Source of the DNA: Archivesica marissinica
Lineage: Eukaryota; Mollusca; Bivalvia; Venerida; Vesicomyidae
Assembly (NCBI GenBank): GCA_014843695.1
Contig: CM026387.1
Span: 68,370,630 to 68,434,629, forward strand
Length of the DNA stretch: 64,000 nt
Reading direction: 5' to 3'
The notes beneath the pieces are model-generated. The model was not told the DNA's origin. It searched no databases and saw nothing but the letters and a program-made list of their open reading frames with translations. The position numbers and the translations under genes were made by a program. Below are positions 11,201 through 26,200 of the stretch, piece after piece (position 1 is the stretch's first letter; every line of letters starts with the position of its first letter).

Positions 11201-14200
11201 ATACAACCATGGTAAATATTGCAGTCCTATGATCAAAGAAATTCCACAATATTTCTAACCATTGTGCATTAGTTTGTAAATTTATCCTTTCCGTTAGAGT
11301 CGTCAGATATGTTATTGCAATGTGAGGGGGCCATGTGACTATGTGTTCGAATACCTATCTAATTAACTAAATGAGTTTATAGCAGCCAATGATTTTGTAA
11401 ATAAATACTCGTATATATGGCGATATCGGCGAAATAGTCGCCATAGGGACCCTGACCTAGCACCTTAGGGGCCCCTAACTTCTTCATTATTGTTTTTACA
11501 ATTTTCCTGCTGTCTTTTGTCCAGTAACTAAGCTACACTGGCCATTGTAAAGCACTCGTATTTATTCAAATGTTGTATTCACAGGCACAAAACACAAATT
11601 ATTTTTTGGCCCTATGGTCATAAAGTAAGTAATGTTTATAGTAAACATTACTTACTTTATGACCATAGGGCCAAAAAAGTATTCAATGGTCATATTGTGG
11701 TATTTTAACGGTATTTTGTTGGAATTTATTAAATAATGTTATTTAAGGGTGCAATCGTGCACTTTCTCACTTCTCCCAAACATTCTGACCTAGGATGAAC
11801 CCTGGTCATTTACAAATTATTTCCCAAAAACCAGTATATGTGGGCAGATTTCAAAATAAATAGAATATTATGAGTAAATTATTATCGGAAGTATAAGATG
11901 GTATCAATCAGAATTTCTAGTCGCCCTCCTTGGAATATCTCGGTTTGCATCACATTCCAAGTAAGTGCATACATGTATTTGGTCTTTTATTATCCAAATT
12001 TTAATAAGAACTACCGGTATTCGGCATTTCCGTCGGAAGTGTTTGTATTCCGAGTGACTAAGTACATCACTTGGTTACTGGGTACTGTACCGAGTATCAT
12101 GCTGGAAGACCGTCAGAAAACCATTATTTATAAGAAGGTGAAACATAGATTTTACCTAATGGCGGCAGAAAGGAATTAATAATTCATGTATATTTCTTCC
12201 TGTGAGATGATATACTACTCTGGTCAATGGATCATACTCGCAAATTGTAATAAGCATACATACATTACATTCCGCTATGGCAAGATAGTATACTCAATAC
12301 CGTACATTACATTCTGCTATGGCAAGATAGTATACTCAATACCGTACATTACATTCCGCTATGGCAAGATAGTATACTCAATACCGTACATTACATTCTG
12401 CTATGGCAAGATAGTATACTCAATACCGTACATTACATTCTGCTATGGCAAGATAGAATACTCAATACCGTACATTACATTCTGCTATGGCAAGATAGAA
12501 TACTCAATACCGTACATTACATTCTGCTATGGCAAGATAGTATACTCAATACCATACATTACATTCTGCTATGGCAAGATAGTATACTCAATACCGTACA
12601 TTACATTCTGCTATGGCAAGATAGTATACTCAATACCGTACATTACATTCTGCTATGGCAAGATAGTATACTCAATACCGTACATTACATTCTGCTATGG
12701 CAAGATAGTATACTCAATACCGTACATTATATTCCGCTATGGCAAGATAGTATACTCAATACCGTACATTACATTCTGCTATGGCAAGATAGTATACTCA
12801 ATACCGTACATTACATTCCGCTATGGCAAGATAGTATACTCAATACCGTACATTACATTCTGCTATGGCAAGATAGAATACTCAATACCATACATTACAT
12901 TCCGCTATGGCAAGATAGGATACTCAATACCATACATTACATTCCGCTATGAATAAGATCCAATACCAGTTTATTTGATTGGCACTTAAATGTTATGTTT
13001 TAAATATGTAAGTATTATTACATAGTATTAAATTGGCCATATATCCAGTGTGGGGGAGATATTGATTCACTAAATGTGCTTGTTTTAAGTTGATATACAG
13101 TCAAACCTGCCTTAAGCAGCCAGCCAAGGGTATTATAGAAAGTGGCTGCTTAGCACAGGTGGCTGCTTAATAGAGATCAAATGTATAATAAATCAACATA
13201 TTGGGAATATGGACAATGGCCGCTTGGTACAGGTTGGCTGCTTAATGGAGGTGACAAGTAACACAGGTTTGACTGTACAGCGATGATGACTATCGCAGTA
13301 AGCATTGTTGTTTATTGCCTAGCCCAATATCCTGTATGCTACAATTAGAGAACAATGACAGCCTCCTTAAAGCCGGGATGTTTTATTGTTGCGCAGTCTT
13401 TATTATGGAACCTTTCATAAAATGCTTTCAATTAAACCCAGTGAATTCCTTAACGTAAAGGTATATTATGTCTGGAGTAAGTCTATTCAGTGAATAGTCC
13501 TGTCAGTTGTGTTTGTTTAGCATAATCTTTGATAGATTAGGTTGCAGAATCTTATGATCTGAAAGATTGAGTGTGTGTTTTACGTTTATTTATCGTCGCT
13601 ACCGTTGCCCATATGAGCGACTCCTCCTGAAGAGATTAGATTTTTGGAGGATAGTGCAATGATACAGACAGAGACCCATGCCAGAGTCTCCTCTACAGCA
13701 CCGACACGAGACGTCGGTTTAACGTCCCATCTGCTGTTAATTTTATTAGGACAAGACGGGGGATCGAACCTGCGATCCCTGGATTACCAGTCCAGTGTGT
13801 TACCACACATTGAATTGTTGGCTGTGCTCAAAGACTACAATGAAATTTCACACAAAATAACTGAGAATTGTTGAAGCAGCACTATATCGTATGTAATAAA
13901 ACATACTTTAAGATTTCAAATTTTACGTACATATAGCAACATATAACAATATTGCTACACATTCTTCCAGCATAATTATTTTCCTTTAGTAAACAGTAAG
14001 CTAATGTTACGATGATATCATTTCTATACAATATAGTGGTATTGTGTGTATAGCAAAAAATATGGTGCATGCATAAAATTTCCCACCAATCGATATTGAC
14101 ATCGTAGGAGACTGTTGATAAAATGATAAAACAGTCGATACAGTGTACCTAATGATGTCGCATAGTCCTGAATCAAATAAAGTAAGTCGGTATATAAATT

Positions 14201-17200
14201 AGCATACCGGTTATTGAAATATGGGCCACCTCTGTTGTCGATTGGTTACGTACGGTCACTAACTTGTATACCACTGTAGCAGGCTCAAGCCCCGCTCAGA
14301 CTGTGTCTCTTAAAACTCTCTTTATATGAAAAAGTTGGCAGTTTCTTACAGAGATTGGTGCACCACGTACTGGTTAACCACTAAATCCCAGGGATTATTC
14401 TAGAGGGCGATGTGGGCGAAATAGTCGCCCTAGGGACCCTGACTAATCCCCACTTCTCCCTAAAAATAATAATTCTTTTTACGATTTTCAAACAAAATTT
14501 TGTTTAGTAAGATACACTGGCCCATTATAAAGCACTCCTTCTATTCAAATGTTGTATTTAATGGTTGTACTGTGCATTTTAACCCTATTTTGCAGAAGTA
14601 TATTAAAGAACGCCATTTAAGGAAGCGATCACGCGCTTTCTCACTTCTCCCAAAAATTCTTTGGTATTAACTGCCCGTTGTTCAAATGAGCAACCGGTAG
14701 CGACGTTGAATAAAATTAAATATATATATATGGTCCTCTATATATATATATATATATATATGGTCCTCTATATATTGTCCTCTATATATTATATATATAT
14801 TGTCCTCTAATATATATATATTGTCCTCTATATATATATATATATTGTCCTCTATATATATATATTGTCCTCTATATATATATTGTCCTCTATATATATA
14901 TATATATATTACTAGTTCCCTACTAGGAACACTAGACATTAAACTTTAATAATTTAAAAAAAAAATGAAATATGAATAAATAATGAGTTATGGAAAACCA
15001 AAGTAGATGAATGCAAACACTTGTGTAATAAGGTGTGCTATATTAGTATTTGTATATCTTTATTCCTGTGATCGATAAATCATCTTGACAAGTTAATATA
15101 TAGTGGTTAAATATTCATGTCTAGATTATAAGACAAATCTTATTTACAAGACAAATGACACCATATAACACATGATATGTGTATTTACTGAAAGTTAAAG
15201 TGATAATATAATGGAGAAAATGTTGTTTTGATTAATAGATATGGGTTCATATTAGCAAGTAATACAGAGCCATATTATATGGAGGAAACAGTCCATATAT
15301 AATATATATGGGTTCATATTAGCAAGTAATACAGAGCCATATTATATGGAGGAAACAGTCCAAATATAATATATATGGGTTCATATTAGCAAGTAATACA
15401 GAGCCATATTATATGGAGGAAACAGTCCATATATAATATATATGGGTTCATATTAGCAAGTAATACAGAGCCATATTATATGGAGGAAACAGTCCATATA
15501 TAATAGATATGGGTTCATATTAGCAAGTAATACAGAGCCATATTATATGGAGGAAACGGTCCATATATAATAGATATGGGTTCATATTAGCAAGTAATAC
15601 AGAGCCATATTATATGGAGGAAACAGTCCATATATAATATATATGGGTTCATATTAGCAAGTAATACAGAGCCATATTATATGGAGGAAACAGTCCATAT
15701 ATAATAGATATGGGTTCATATTAGCAAGTAATACAGAGCCATATTATATGGAGGAAACAGTCCATATATAATATATATGGGTTCATATTAGCAAGTAATA
15801 CAGAGCCATATTATATGGAGGAAACAGTCCATATATAATATATATGGGTTCATATTAGCAAGTAATACAGAGCCATATTATATGGAGGAAACAGTCCATA
15901 TATAATATATATGGGTTCATATTAGCAAGTAATACAGAGCCATATTATATGGAGGAAACAGTCCATATATAATATATATGGACTGTTTCCTCCAACACTA
16001 GCCATTGGTGATTTTTTTCTTCAATCTTGTCAATTTATATTAAATCTGGCGACAATTAATGAAACGGTAATGAATAGTATACAACATACCTTATTATTTG
16101 TAGTCGCAGAGCTACATTTCTCAACTATAGACACACTTTTGGTGCTGCTTTGGGGTGTGTGATAAATCTGATGAGGACTACTTTATGCTAATTAGATATC
16201 ACAAACAAATGGTAGTTTCCATTTATTTCTGCATCCAAATGGATATAATTTCATTGGATAATCCAAACTACAGACCTACATAGGCTTACAAAAAGTGTAT
16301 ATTCAGATGAGCCGTCTTATCAGGATTTGCAAAATTACCCATTTTGATAAATGAACTGGTCCAAATGTAATTTTCTTACCGGTATTAATTTATTGTTCTG
16401 AAAATATCATGCTATCTATGTCCATGTCAGTTACTTGGTGTTGAATGGGTTACGGATTTTTGGCAAATTATGCAGCATAGCCATACAAAATATTAGCAAA
16501 AGAACTATGTTCATCCTCCACAAACAAATGATCTGGTCAAGTTTCAAATGAAGACTGGCCCATTTCTATAATCAATATAGTGCATTGTGCACTTAGATTT
16601 TATCTTAATACTATACACTATAAATTAATGTGGATCTAATTATCACTAACATATGGCTACCGGAAGTCACAGCTATCTCTCTCACTCATTCGCTCTGTCT
16701 TCAATGTCTCTCTTTCTCTCAAGTTCACCTTTTATTTCACTCATTCACACTCCCTTCGAACTCTTTCTCTCACGTAATTATATATTTATGAACACATTTG
16801 TAAAACATAATGCATAAACTATATATAATCAAATGTTTGTTTTTGTTTTGTGTGTTTCTATGTATAATTAAATGAAAACAAAAGGTCTTCCTTAAACTGT
16901 ATAGAATGCTTGTTAGATTGTGTATGGGTCAGCGGCTACCTGATCATGCTTCTATCTTTTCAGCAGAAGTTGAAGCTATTGATTTAGCTTTGAATTTTGC
17001 AGATGTATCACGTGATAGAAAATTTATGATCCTTTCAGAATCTATATCTGTACTGCAATCAATAGACAACATGAACGTTAAAACCACCTTATTCAAAAAT
17101 TACTTATTAAGCACACAGATATTACATAGACTAAAATGTTATATATTGCCGGATACCAAGTCATATTGGTATTCATGGCAATGAAATAGCTGATCAAAGT

Positions 17201-20200
17201 GCAAAAGATGCACTTGAACTAGACTGTATAAATTCTAAAATACATGTACCATACACTGATGCTAGACAATCGATTCTTTCATACATTGCTTCAAAATGGC
17301 AAACCACTTGGAATAACATACAATTCAATAAACTACAATTAATTGAACCAAACATTGGTAAATCATCTGTTTATCACTCCAACTGTAGAGAGGAAACAGT
17401 AATGTCACGACTGAGACTTGGACACCCGTTTCATACACTCATTTTTATTGAAAAGAAGGATTCACCATATACCACCATGCCTTTCATCTATAAATGTTGA
17501 ACACATCTTAATTTGTCCGCCTCCGTGGTCGAGTGGTTAAGGTCGCTGACTTGTATACCACTGTAACCTATCATCACTGATGGTCACGGGTTCGAGCCCT
17601 GCTCAGGCCGTGTCTCATTTATATGAAAAAGTTGGCAGTTTCTTATGGAGGTTGGTGCACCCAAGTACTGGTTAACCGCTGGAGCCTGCCCAGGAAAGGT
17701 GTTAGGTAAAACTGCCCGCCGGCGATATAGCCCGAAATGGTGCTGATGCAGGCGTAAAACCTGAAATATAACGTATCTTAATTCACTGTGTAGATTTAGC
17801 ACTCGTTCGTCAAAAATATTATACAGTTATGACAATGAAGGCACTTTTCGACACAGTCGATTTTAAATACATCATTGCATTTTTAAAAGAATCACATCTT
17901 TTCCATAAATTGTAACGTTTTACTGGTTTACATGTATATACAGTTTTACAACTGACTTTTTTGTCATTACATTTTTAAAGTTTGATAAATTTTGTTGCAA
18001 TTGACCGTTCGTCATTACAATTTTACTACATACATTGTACATGTATGTTATCTACATATATTTCTAACTATCTTGTATACAATATACTTAACCCGGCGCG
18101 ACATAGCCTGAACTGTGCTGATGCGCTGTTAAACCAATTACTCACTCACATAAATGAAAATAAAAGGAATATATAAAACAATTTCAAATAGAAAATTCAT
18201 AAAAAAAATGGACTTTATCACATAACTTTGCTTGTATTTAGTGTAGGTAATACAGCTGTGTCATAAATTTGTATATGTCGACACGTTTAATAACATCTGG
18301 AAGGATTCTGATTGGTTGTGGCATGACATTTAAAAGATACAGTGATTCGAATATTATGCCATTTATTTGCTTGAAGTTGTTCGATTATCTGGGACTATTT
18401 ACTATGGCGTATGGATGCAGCTTAATGCAATAAGGCTCTACAATATACTGACAAACCGATACGAATTCTTTCTTCAAATATATCGTTGTTGTGATGTGAC
18501 AAAAAGGATCTTACACCCGTGGTGATTTCATAGCATATTTTATGGACCACGAGTAAGATCCTTCATTTATTCCTCCTATCATTTCTTTGCACTGAACTGA
18601 CCACAGCTACACTGAACTGACCACAACTGAACTGAACTGACCACAGCTGCACTGAACTGACCACAGCTGAACTGAACTGACCACAACTGAACTGACCACA
18701 GCTGTACTGAACTGACCACAGCTGAACTGAACTGACCACAGCTGTACTGAACTGACCGCAGCTGCACTGAACTGACCACAGCTGCACTGAACTGACCACA
18801 ACTGTACTGAACTGACTGAACTGAACTGACCACAGCTGCACTGAAATTACCACAACTGCACTGAACTGACCACAGCTGCACTGAACTGACCACAGCTTCA
18901 CTGAACTGACCACAGCTGCACTGAACTGACCACAACTGTACTGAACTGACCACAACTGAACTGAACTGACCACAGCTGTACTGAACTGACCACAGCTGCA
19001 CTGAAATTACCACAACTGCACTGAACTGACCTCAACTGAACTGACCACAGCTGCACTGAACTGACCACAGCTGCACTGAACTGACCACAGCTGCACTGAA
19101 CTGACCACAACTGTACTGAACTGACCACAGCTGTACTGAACTGACCACAGCTGCACTGAAATTACCACAACTGCACTGAACTGACCACAGCTGCACTGAA
19201 CTGACCACAGCTGAACTGACCACAGCTGCACTGAACTGACCACTACTGAACTGACCACAGCTGTACTGAACTGACCACAGCTGCACTGAACTGACCACAG
19301 CTGAACTGACCACAACTGAACTGACCACAGCTGAGCTGAACGGACCACAACTGAACTGATCACAACTGAACTGAACTGACCACAACTGCACTGAACTGAC
19401 CACAACTGCACTGAACTGACCACAGCTGAACTGAACTGACCACAGCTGCACTGAACTGACCACAGCTGTACTGAACTGACCACAGCTGTACTGAACTGAC
19501 CACAGCTGTACTGAACTGACCACAGCTGTACTGAACTGACCACAGCTGCACTGAACTGACCACAGCTGCACTGAACTGACCACAACTGCACTGAACTGAC
19601 CACAACTGCACTGAACCGACCACAGCTGCACTGAACCGACCACAGCTGTACTGACCACAGCTGAACTGAACGGACCACAACTGAACTGACCACAACTGAA
19701 CTGAACTGACCACAACTGCACTGAACTGACCACAACTGCACTGAACTGACCACTGCTGCACTGAACTGACCACAGCTGCACTGAACTGACCACTACTGAA
19801 CTGACCACAGCTGTACTGAACTGACCACAGCTGTACTGAACTGACCACAGCTGTACTGAACTGACCACAGCTGCACTGAACTGACCACAACTGCACTGAA
19901 CTGACCACAACTGCACTGAACCGACCACAGCTGCACTGAACCGACCACAGCTGCACTGAACTGACCACAGCTGTACTGAACTGACTACAACTGCACATCA
20001 TGCTCGTGAGAGGGTGCTGCAGAATTCATAGATTGATTTGAGAGCAACAATAACATTTTATTACTGGTACTTTCCGCAGTCATGCTTCGCTTGACCAATC
20101 TCCCTAGATTTTGTATTATTGATAGTGAATTTATTTGATTGCTTGTTTATTATAGTTGTTATTGATTTGTCATAAACTTAATTGGAATGGAAATGTTTGA

Positions 20201-23200
20201 AAGAATTCTGTTAGACAAATCAGTGGAATATATTGAACCAGTGGATGCTTGTAACACCTGAAAACTCTTTATGTGTGCACACAATGGTTACATAACAACA
20301 TGTCATTTACTCTATGTTGTTTATTTCATGTCGTATTCTGTAAGTTGTTTATTTCATGTAGTATACTGTATGTTGTTTATTTCGGGTTCTGTACTTGAAG
20401 GGTGCAATATGTGCCATAAACGAAACATGTGTGTGTAAGGGTAGAATATATAACAGGAACTCTTTCTTGAGTGCATTAAATATAAATCGCGGTGAAGTAG
20501 TGTACTTGTGGAGAGGAACTATGCGGTTGATTGGTATATAACTGGTAAGCAGTAGTTATATATATATACATGTAGGCTACAGTGTATTCATATACATTTG
20601 TTTGTAATAATATGAATACAGCAAAGCCTCAAAGTGAGCTCAATCATGGATCCATAGCATAGCTAAATCCGAATGATTGAATCCACTGCCGGGGGGGCTA
20701 ATAGAACTATTTTCTCCTGTAGTGTATAAACATGTAGGAATAATGCGATAATGTTACTGCTGCTGTTACTATTTCTACTGTGCAATACAGCAAGGATCAT
20801 GTCATGATAGTGTACATATTTCTACTGTGCAATACAGCAAGGATTATGTCATGATGGTGTACATATTTCTACTGTGCAATACAGCAAGGATCATGATAGT
20901 GTACATATTTCTACTGTGCAATACAGCAAGGATCATGATAGTGTACATATGTCTACTGTGCAATACAGCAAGGATCATGATGGTGTACATATTTCTACTG
21001 TGCAATACAGCAAGGATCATGTCATGATAGTGTACATATTTCTACTGTGCAATACAGCAAGGATCATGATGGTGTACATATTTCTACTGTGCAATACAGC
21101 AAGGATCATGAGAGTGTACATATTTTGATTATAAAAATTAAAGCAGAAACATGAAATCCTTGAAAAGATTTTTGCATTGTGAAGTTAAAATATAATTCTA
21201 TTCATATATTTATATTCATGTAATTGTACACTCGATTTCCATAAAAATAATAGAATTATGAAGTATATAAAACAATATTGAGAAAAAGAGTTGCCGCACA
21301 GTGATTCAAACCCCAGTCCTCTGGATCTGTAGGCCACAGCTCTAACCACTAAGCCACGAAGGCATTGTATAGAAACTTGTGTTAAATTTTTATATATATA
21401 ATATCAGGTGGGTGCGCATTCTTTCATCTGAATATTTAGACTAATTAAAGCCGCCATTTTGTCTGTCTATTCAAAATTTTAAATCCGATTTTAGACTATT
21501 TCCAATGGTGTGTTATTACATTAGTTTAATTTCCATGTATTTTATTTGCCGAAAAATGTTTGTACTGTACCATAATATTACGGTTGTTTATTTTATTCCA
21601 GTGTCAGTGAATGTTAATCTGGCTCATAAGAACGCTTTCAAACGTTAAAGAAAGAATTCGAGCCGTACCGCAAAATAAATTGTGGGAGAATAATTAAGAG
21701 ACTCTTGACTGTTCTCCCACAATTCAACTTCCGTACGAAGATTTGAAATTAAATGACATATCGACACTTTCGTCTCGACTAGTGTTACCGTAAAGCTCAC
21801 AAACGCCCACTCGCTTAGAGCTCGCTATTAGTCAGTCAATATATTCTGTTTAATTCTATTAAGTTAGAGACACTTGCTTCCGCATATAAGTTATTAGTAA
21901 TTAATGGCATGCACATCCTATATAAGTACATGACAGAGCTATGCATCCTATACAAGTACATGACAGAGTTATACATTGTATACAAGTACATGACAGAGCT
22001 ATACATCCTATACAAGTACATGACATAGTTATACATCCTATACAAGTACATGACAGAGCTATGCATCCTATACAAGTACATGACAGAGTTATACATCCTA
22101 TACAAGTACATGACAGAGTTATACATCCTATACAAGTACATGACAGAGCTATACATCCTATACAAGTACATGACAGAGTTATGCATCCTATACAAGTACA
22201 TGACAGAGCTATACATCCTATACAAGTACATGACAGAGCTATACATCCTATACAAGTACATGACAGAGCTATACATCCTATACAAGTACATGACAGAGCT
22301 ATACATCCTATACAAGTACATGACAGAGCTATGCATCCTATACAAGTACATGACAGAGATATGCATCCTATACAAGTACATGACAGAGCTATGCATCCTA
22401 TACAAGTACATGACAGAGCTATGCATCCTATACAAGTACATGACAGAGCTATGCATCCTATACAAGTACATGACAGAGCTATGCATCCTATACAAGTACA
22501 TGACAGAGCTATGCATCCTATACAAGTACATGACAGCGCTATGCATCCTATACAAGTACATGACAGAGCTATACATCCTATACAAGTACATGACAGAGCT
22601 ATGCATCCTATACAAGTACATGACAGAGCTATGCATCCTATACAAGTACATGACAGAGCTATACATCCTATACAAGTACATGACAGAGTTATACATCCTA
22701 TACAAGTACATGACAGAGCTATACATCCTATACAAGTACATGACAGAGCTATGCATCCTATACAAGTACATGACAGAGCTATACATCCTATACAAGTACA
22801 TGACAGAGTTATACATCCTATACAAGTACATGACAGAGCTATGCATCCTTTACAAGTACATGACAGAGCTATGCATCCTATACAAGTACATGACAGAGCT
22901 ATACATCCTATACAAGTACATGACAGAGCTATGCATCCTATACAAGTACATGACATAGCTATGCATCCTTTACAAGTACATGACAGAGCTATACATCCTA
23001 TACAAGTACATGACAGAGCTATACATCCTATACAAGTACATGACAGCTATACAAGTACATGACAGAGCTATGCATCCTATACAAGTACATGACAGAGTTA
23101 TACATCCTATACAAGTACATGACAGAGCTATACATCCTATACAAGTACATGACAGCTATACAAGTACATGACAGAGTTATACATCCTATACAAGTACATG

Positions 23201-26200
23201 ACAGAGTTATACATCCTATACAAGTACATGACAGAGCTATGCATCCTATACAAGTACATGACAGAGTTATACATCCTATACAAGTACATGACAGAGTTAT
23301 ACATCCTATACAAGTACATGACATAGCTATACATCCTATACAAGTACATGACATAGTTATACATCCTATACAAGTACATGACAGAGTTATACATCCTATA
23401 CAAGTACATGACAGAGTTATACATCCTATACAAGTACATGACAGAGCTATGCATCCTATACAAGTACATGACAGAGCTATACATCCTATACAAGTACATG
23501 ACAGAGCTATGCATCCTATACAAGTACATGACATAGATATGCATCCTATACAAGTACATGACAGAGCTATGCATCCTATACAAGTACATGACAGAGCTAT
23601 GCATCCTATACTAGTACATGACAGAGCTATACAAGTACATGACAGAGCTATGCATCCTATACAAGTACATGACAGAGATATGCATCCTATACAAGTACAT
23701 GACAGAGTATGCATCCTATACAAGTACATGACAGAGCTATGCATCCTATACAAGTACATGACAGAGCTATGCATCCTATACAAGTACATGACAGAGCTAT
23801 GCATCCTATACAAGTACATGACAGAGCTATACATCCTATACAAGTACATGACAGAGCTATGCATCCTATACAAGTACATGACATAGATATGCATCCTATA
23901 CAAGTACATGACAGAGCTATGCATCCTATACAAGTACATGACAGAGCTATGCATCCTATACTAGTACATGACAGAGCTATACATCCTATACAAGTACATG
24001 ACAGAGCTATGCATCCTATACAAGTACATGACAGAGCTATACATCCTATACAAGTACATGACAGAGCTATGCATCCTATACAAGTACATGACATAGATAT
24101 GCATCCTATACAAGTACATGACAGAGCTATGCATCCTATACAAGTACATGACAGAGCTATGCATCCTATACTAGTACATGACAGAGCTATACATCCTATA
24201 CAAGTACATGACAGAGCTATGCATCCTATACAAGTACATGACAGAGATATGCATCCTATACAAGTACATGACAGAGCTATGCATCCTATACAAGTACATG
24301 ACAGAGCTATGCATCCTATACAAGTACATGACAGAGCTATGCATCCTATACAAGTACATGACAGAGCTATGCATCCTATACAAGTACATGACAGAGCTAT
24401 GCATCCTATACAAGTACATGACAGAGTTATACATCCTATACAAGTACATGACAGAGCTATACATCCTATACAAGTACATGACAGCTATGCATCCTATACA
24501 AGTACATGACAGAGCTATGCATCCTATACAAGTACATGACAGCTATACAAGTACATGACAGAGTTATACATCCTATACAAGTACATGACAGAGTTATACA
24601 TCCTATACAAGTACATGATATAGCTATGTATCCTATACAAGTACATGACAGAGCTATACATCCTACACAAGTACATGACAGAGCTATGAATCCTACACAA
24701 GTTCATGAGAGAGCTATACATCCTATACAAGTACATAACAAGAGTTATACAACGTATACAAGATCATGACAAAGCTATGTTTTTTGTGACTCAACATAAA
24801 GTAATTGGCAAATTTCCAGAATATGTTGTAATTGATTTTTATTTACATTAATGACATGTTGTATGCTGATTATGATACTATCATGTACAGTTGAAACGGT
24901 GTCCGATTTTTACGATGCATACAACAATACCCGCGTTTTGCAAATCATTGCTTTGTTAAGTAAATAGTTGAAAACATCTGCCTACATATTAATTATATAT
25001 AGAATATTGGGTTACTCTCTTATAAATTGAAATTTATTAGGAGAGTTGGAGAAAATAGGCCAAGCCTTATACTTTTTAGGAGACGAGCCTAATAAATTAA
25101 GATCTATTTATTCTATTTTCTGTTAAAAAAAGAAGTTTTTGAGAGGAAAGTTTACCGACTGATCAAGCAAAGTTTTTTAAGCATTCATGTCAACGGTAGA
25201 ATTTAAAATGGATCCGACTTAACATGCATTTGATATTGTGCCTTTTGGGAATCAATACATTGTTATCTAGTTGAAAAACATCTGCCTGTATCAATTCATA
25301 GTTACCGTTTGCAAAAGCATGCATCATTAATTAAATGAATCGTGAAAACGTCTCAATTACAGCCATGTTATTCTTAATTCGAGACCTATATAATATTGTT
25401 GGTATTTGGAGACATGGCTATGTCACTGTTAAGTTGTTAACAATTTTGTCCACCCAATGTTCAAATGAGTAGTACGGTATAGGGTCTAATGAAATGGAAT
25501 TTACATTTGTTCAATCTGTATGACTGTTGTCGCAAACTCTCCTTTTTCTTCTCGTAATAATATGTCTCGGTTGCTACGGCTCTTACCAGGGTCTATCCTA
25601 TTGTAGACTCGCTGGAGTTGTCTAGGGGGTTTCTTCGTTATTATATGTATTAATGATAACTCAACACAGTATTACATTTCTATATAATATCTTGTTTAAA
25701 TTGGCATCAGAAATATCCATATATATATAATCAGTGATCTATATATATATACATCGTATCATTAAAAGCTTATTTAACAATCCATTTGTGTGAGCCGACT
25801 ATGCGCTTACACAGTATATTTAACATCCAATCTTTCTAATCCGTCATTACTCAATATCACTATAATCTAATCACTGTATCTGATTAGATTAACTTTTAAT
25901 CAACTTCTATATGGTTCGCCGAAACTCTATGTTTCTTCTGTGGCTGAACAATTTAATTATTCGACAAATCTTTATAAGTTATATTTCTTATAATGTCCAT
26001 AATATCTAAGTATCATAAATACAGTTTATATGTTCTATATACTAGATTGAGATCACGACCTTTCTCGCTCCTGGAGTTAGGCTCTAGTGTGTCTGATTTA
26101 TGTTAATAAAATCCATTTCTTATATACATAATTGAATCAGTGTATATATGATATAACAATTCCTAAAACATCTGTTATTCCTAAACATCTGTTATGTTAT

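Noticed and set aside
12186..12956. 256-codon frame of 14-residue aromatic repeats
   Set aside because: 42-bp period artefact inside the large intron of the ectodomain gene; the non-repeat ends show no recognisable sequence.
18563..20001. Minus-strand VSSVQLWSVQ repeat proteins
   Set aside because: The 20-bp unit has no stop in any minus frame, so all frames are open; low complexity only.
21836..24769. Plus and minus repeat proteins (MTELCILYKY, SCTCIGCIAL and similar)
   Set aside because: 30-bp period artefact, open on both strands, in an intron.
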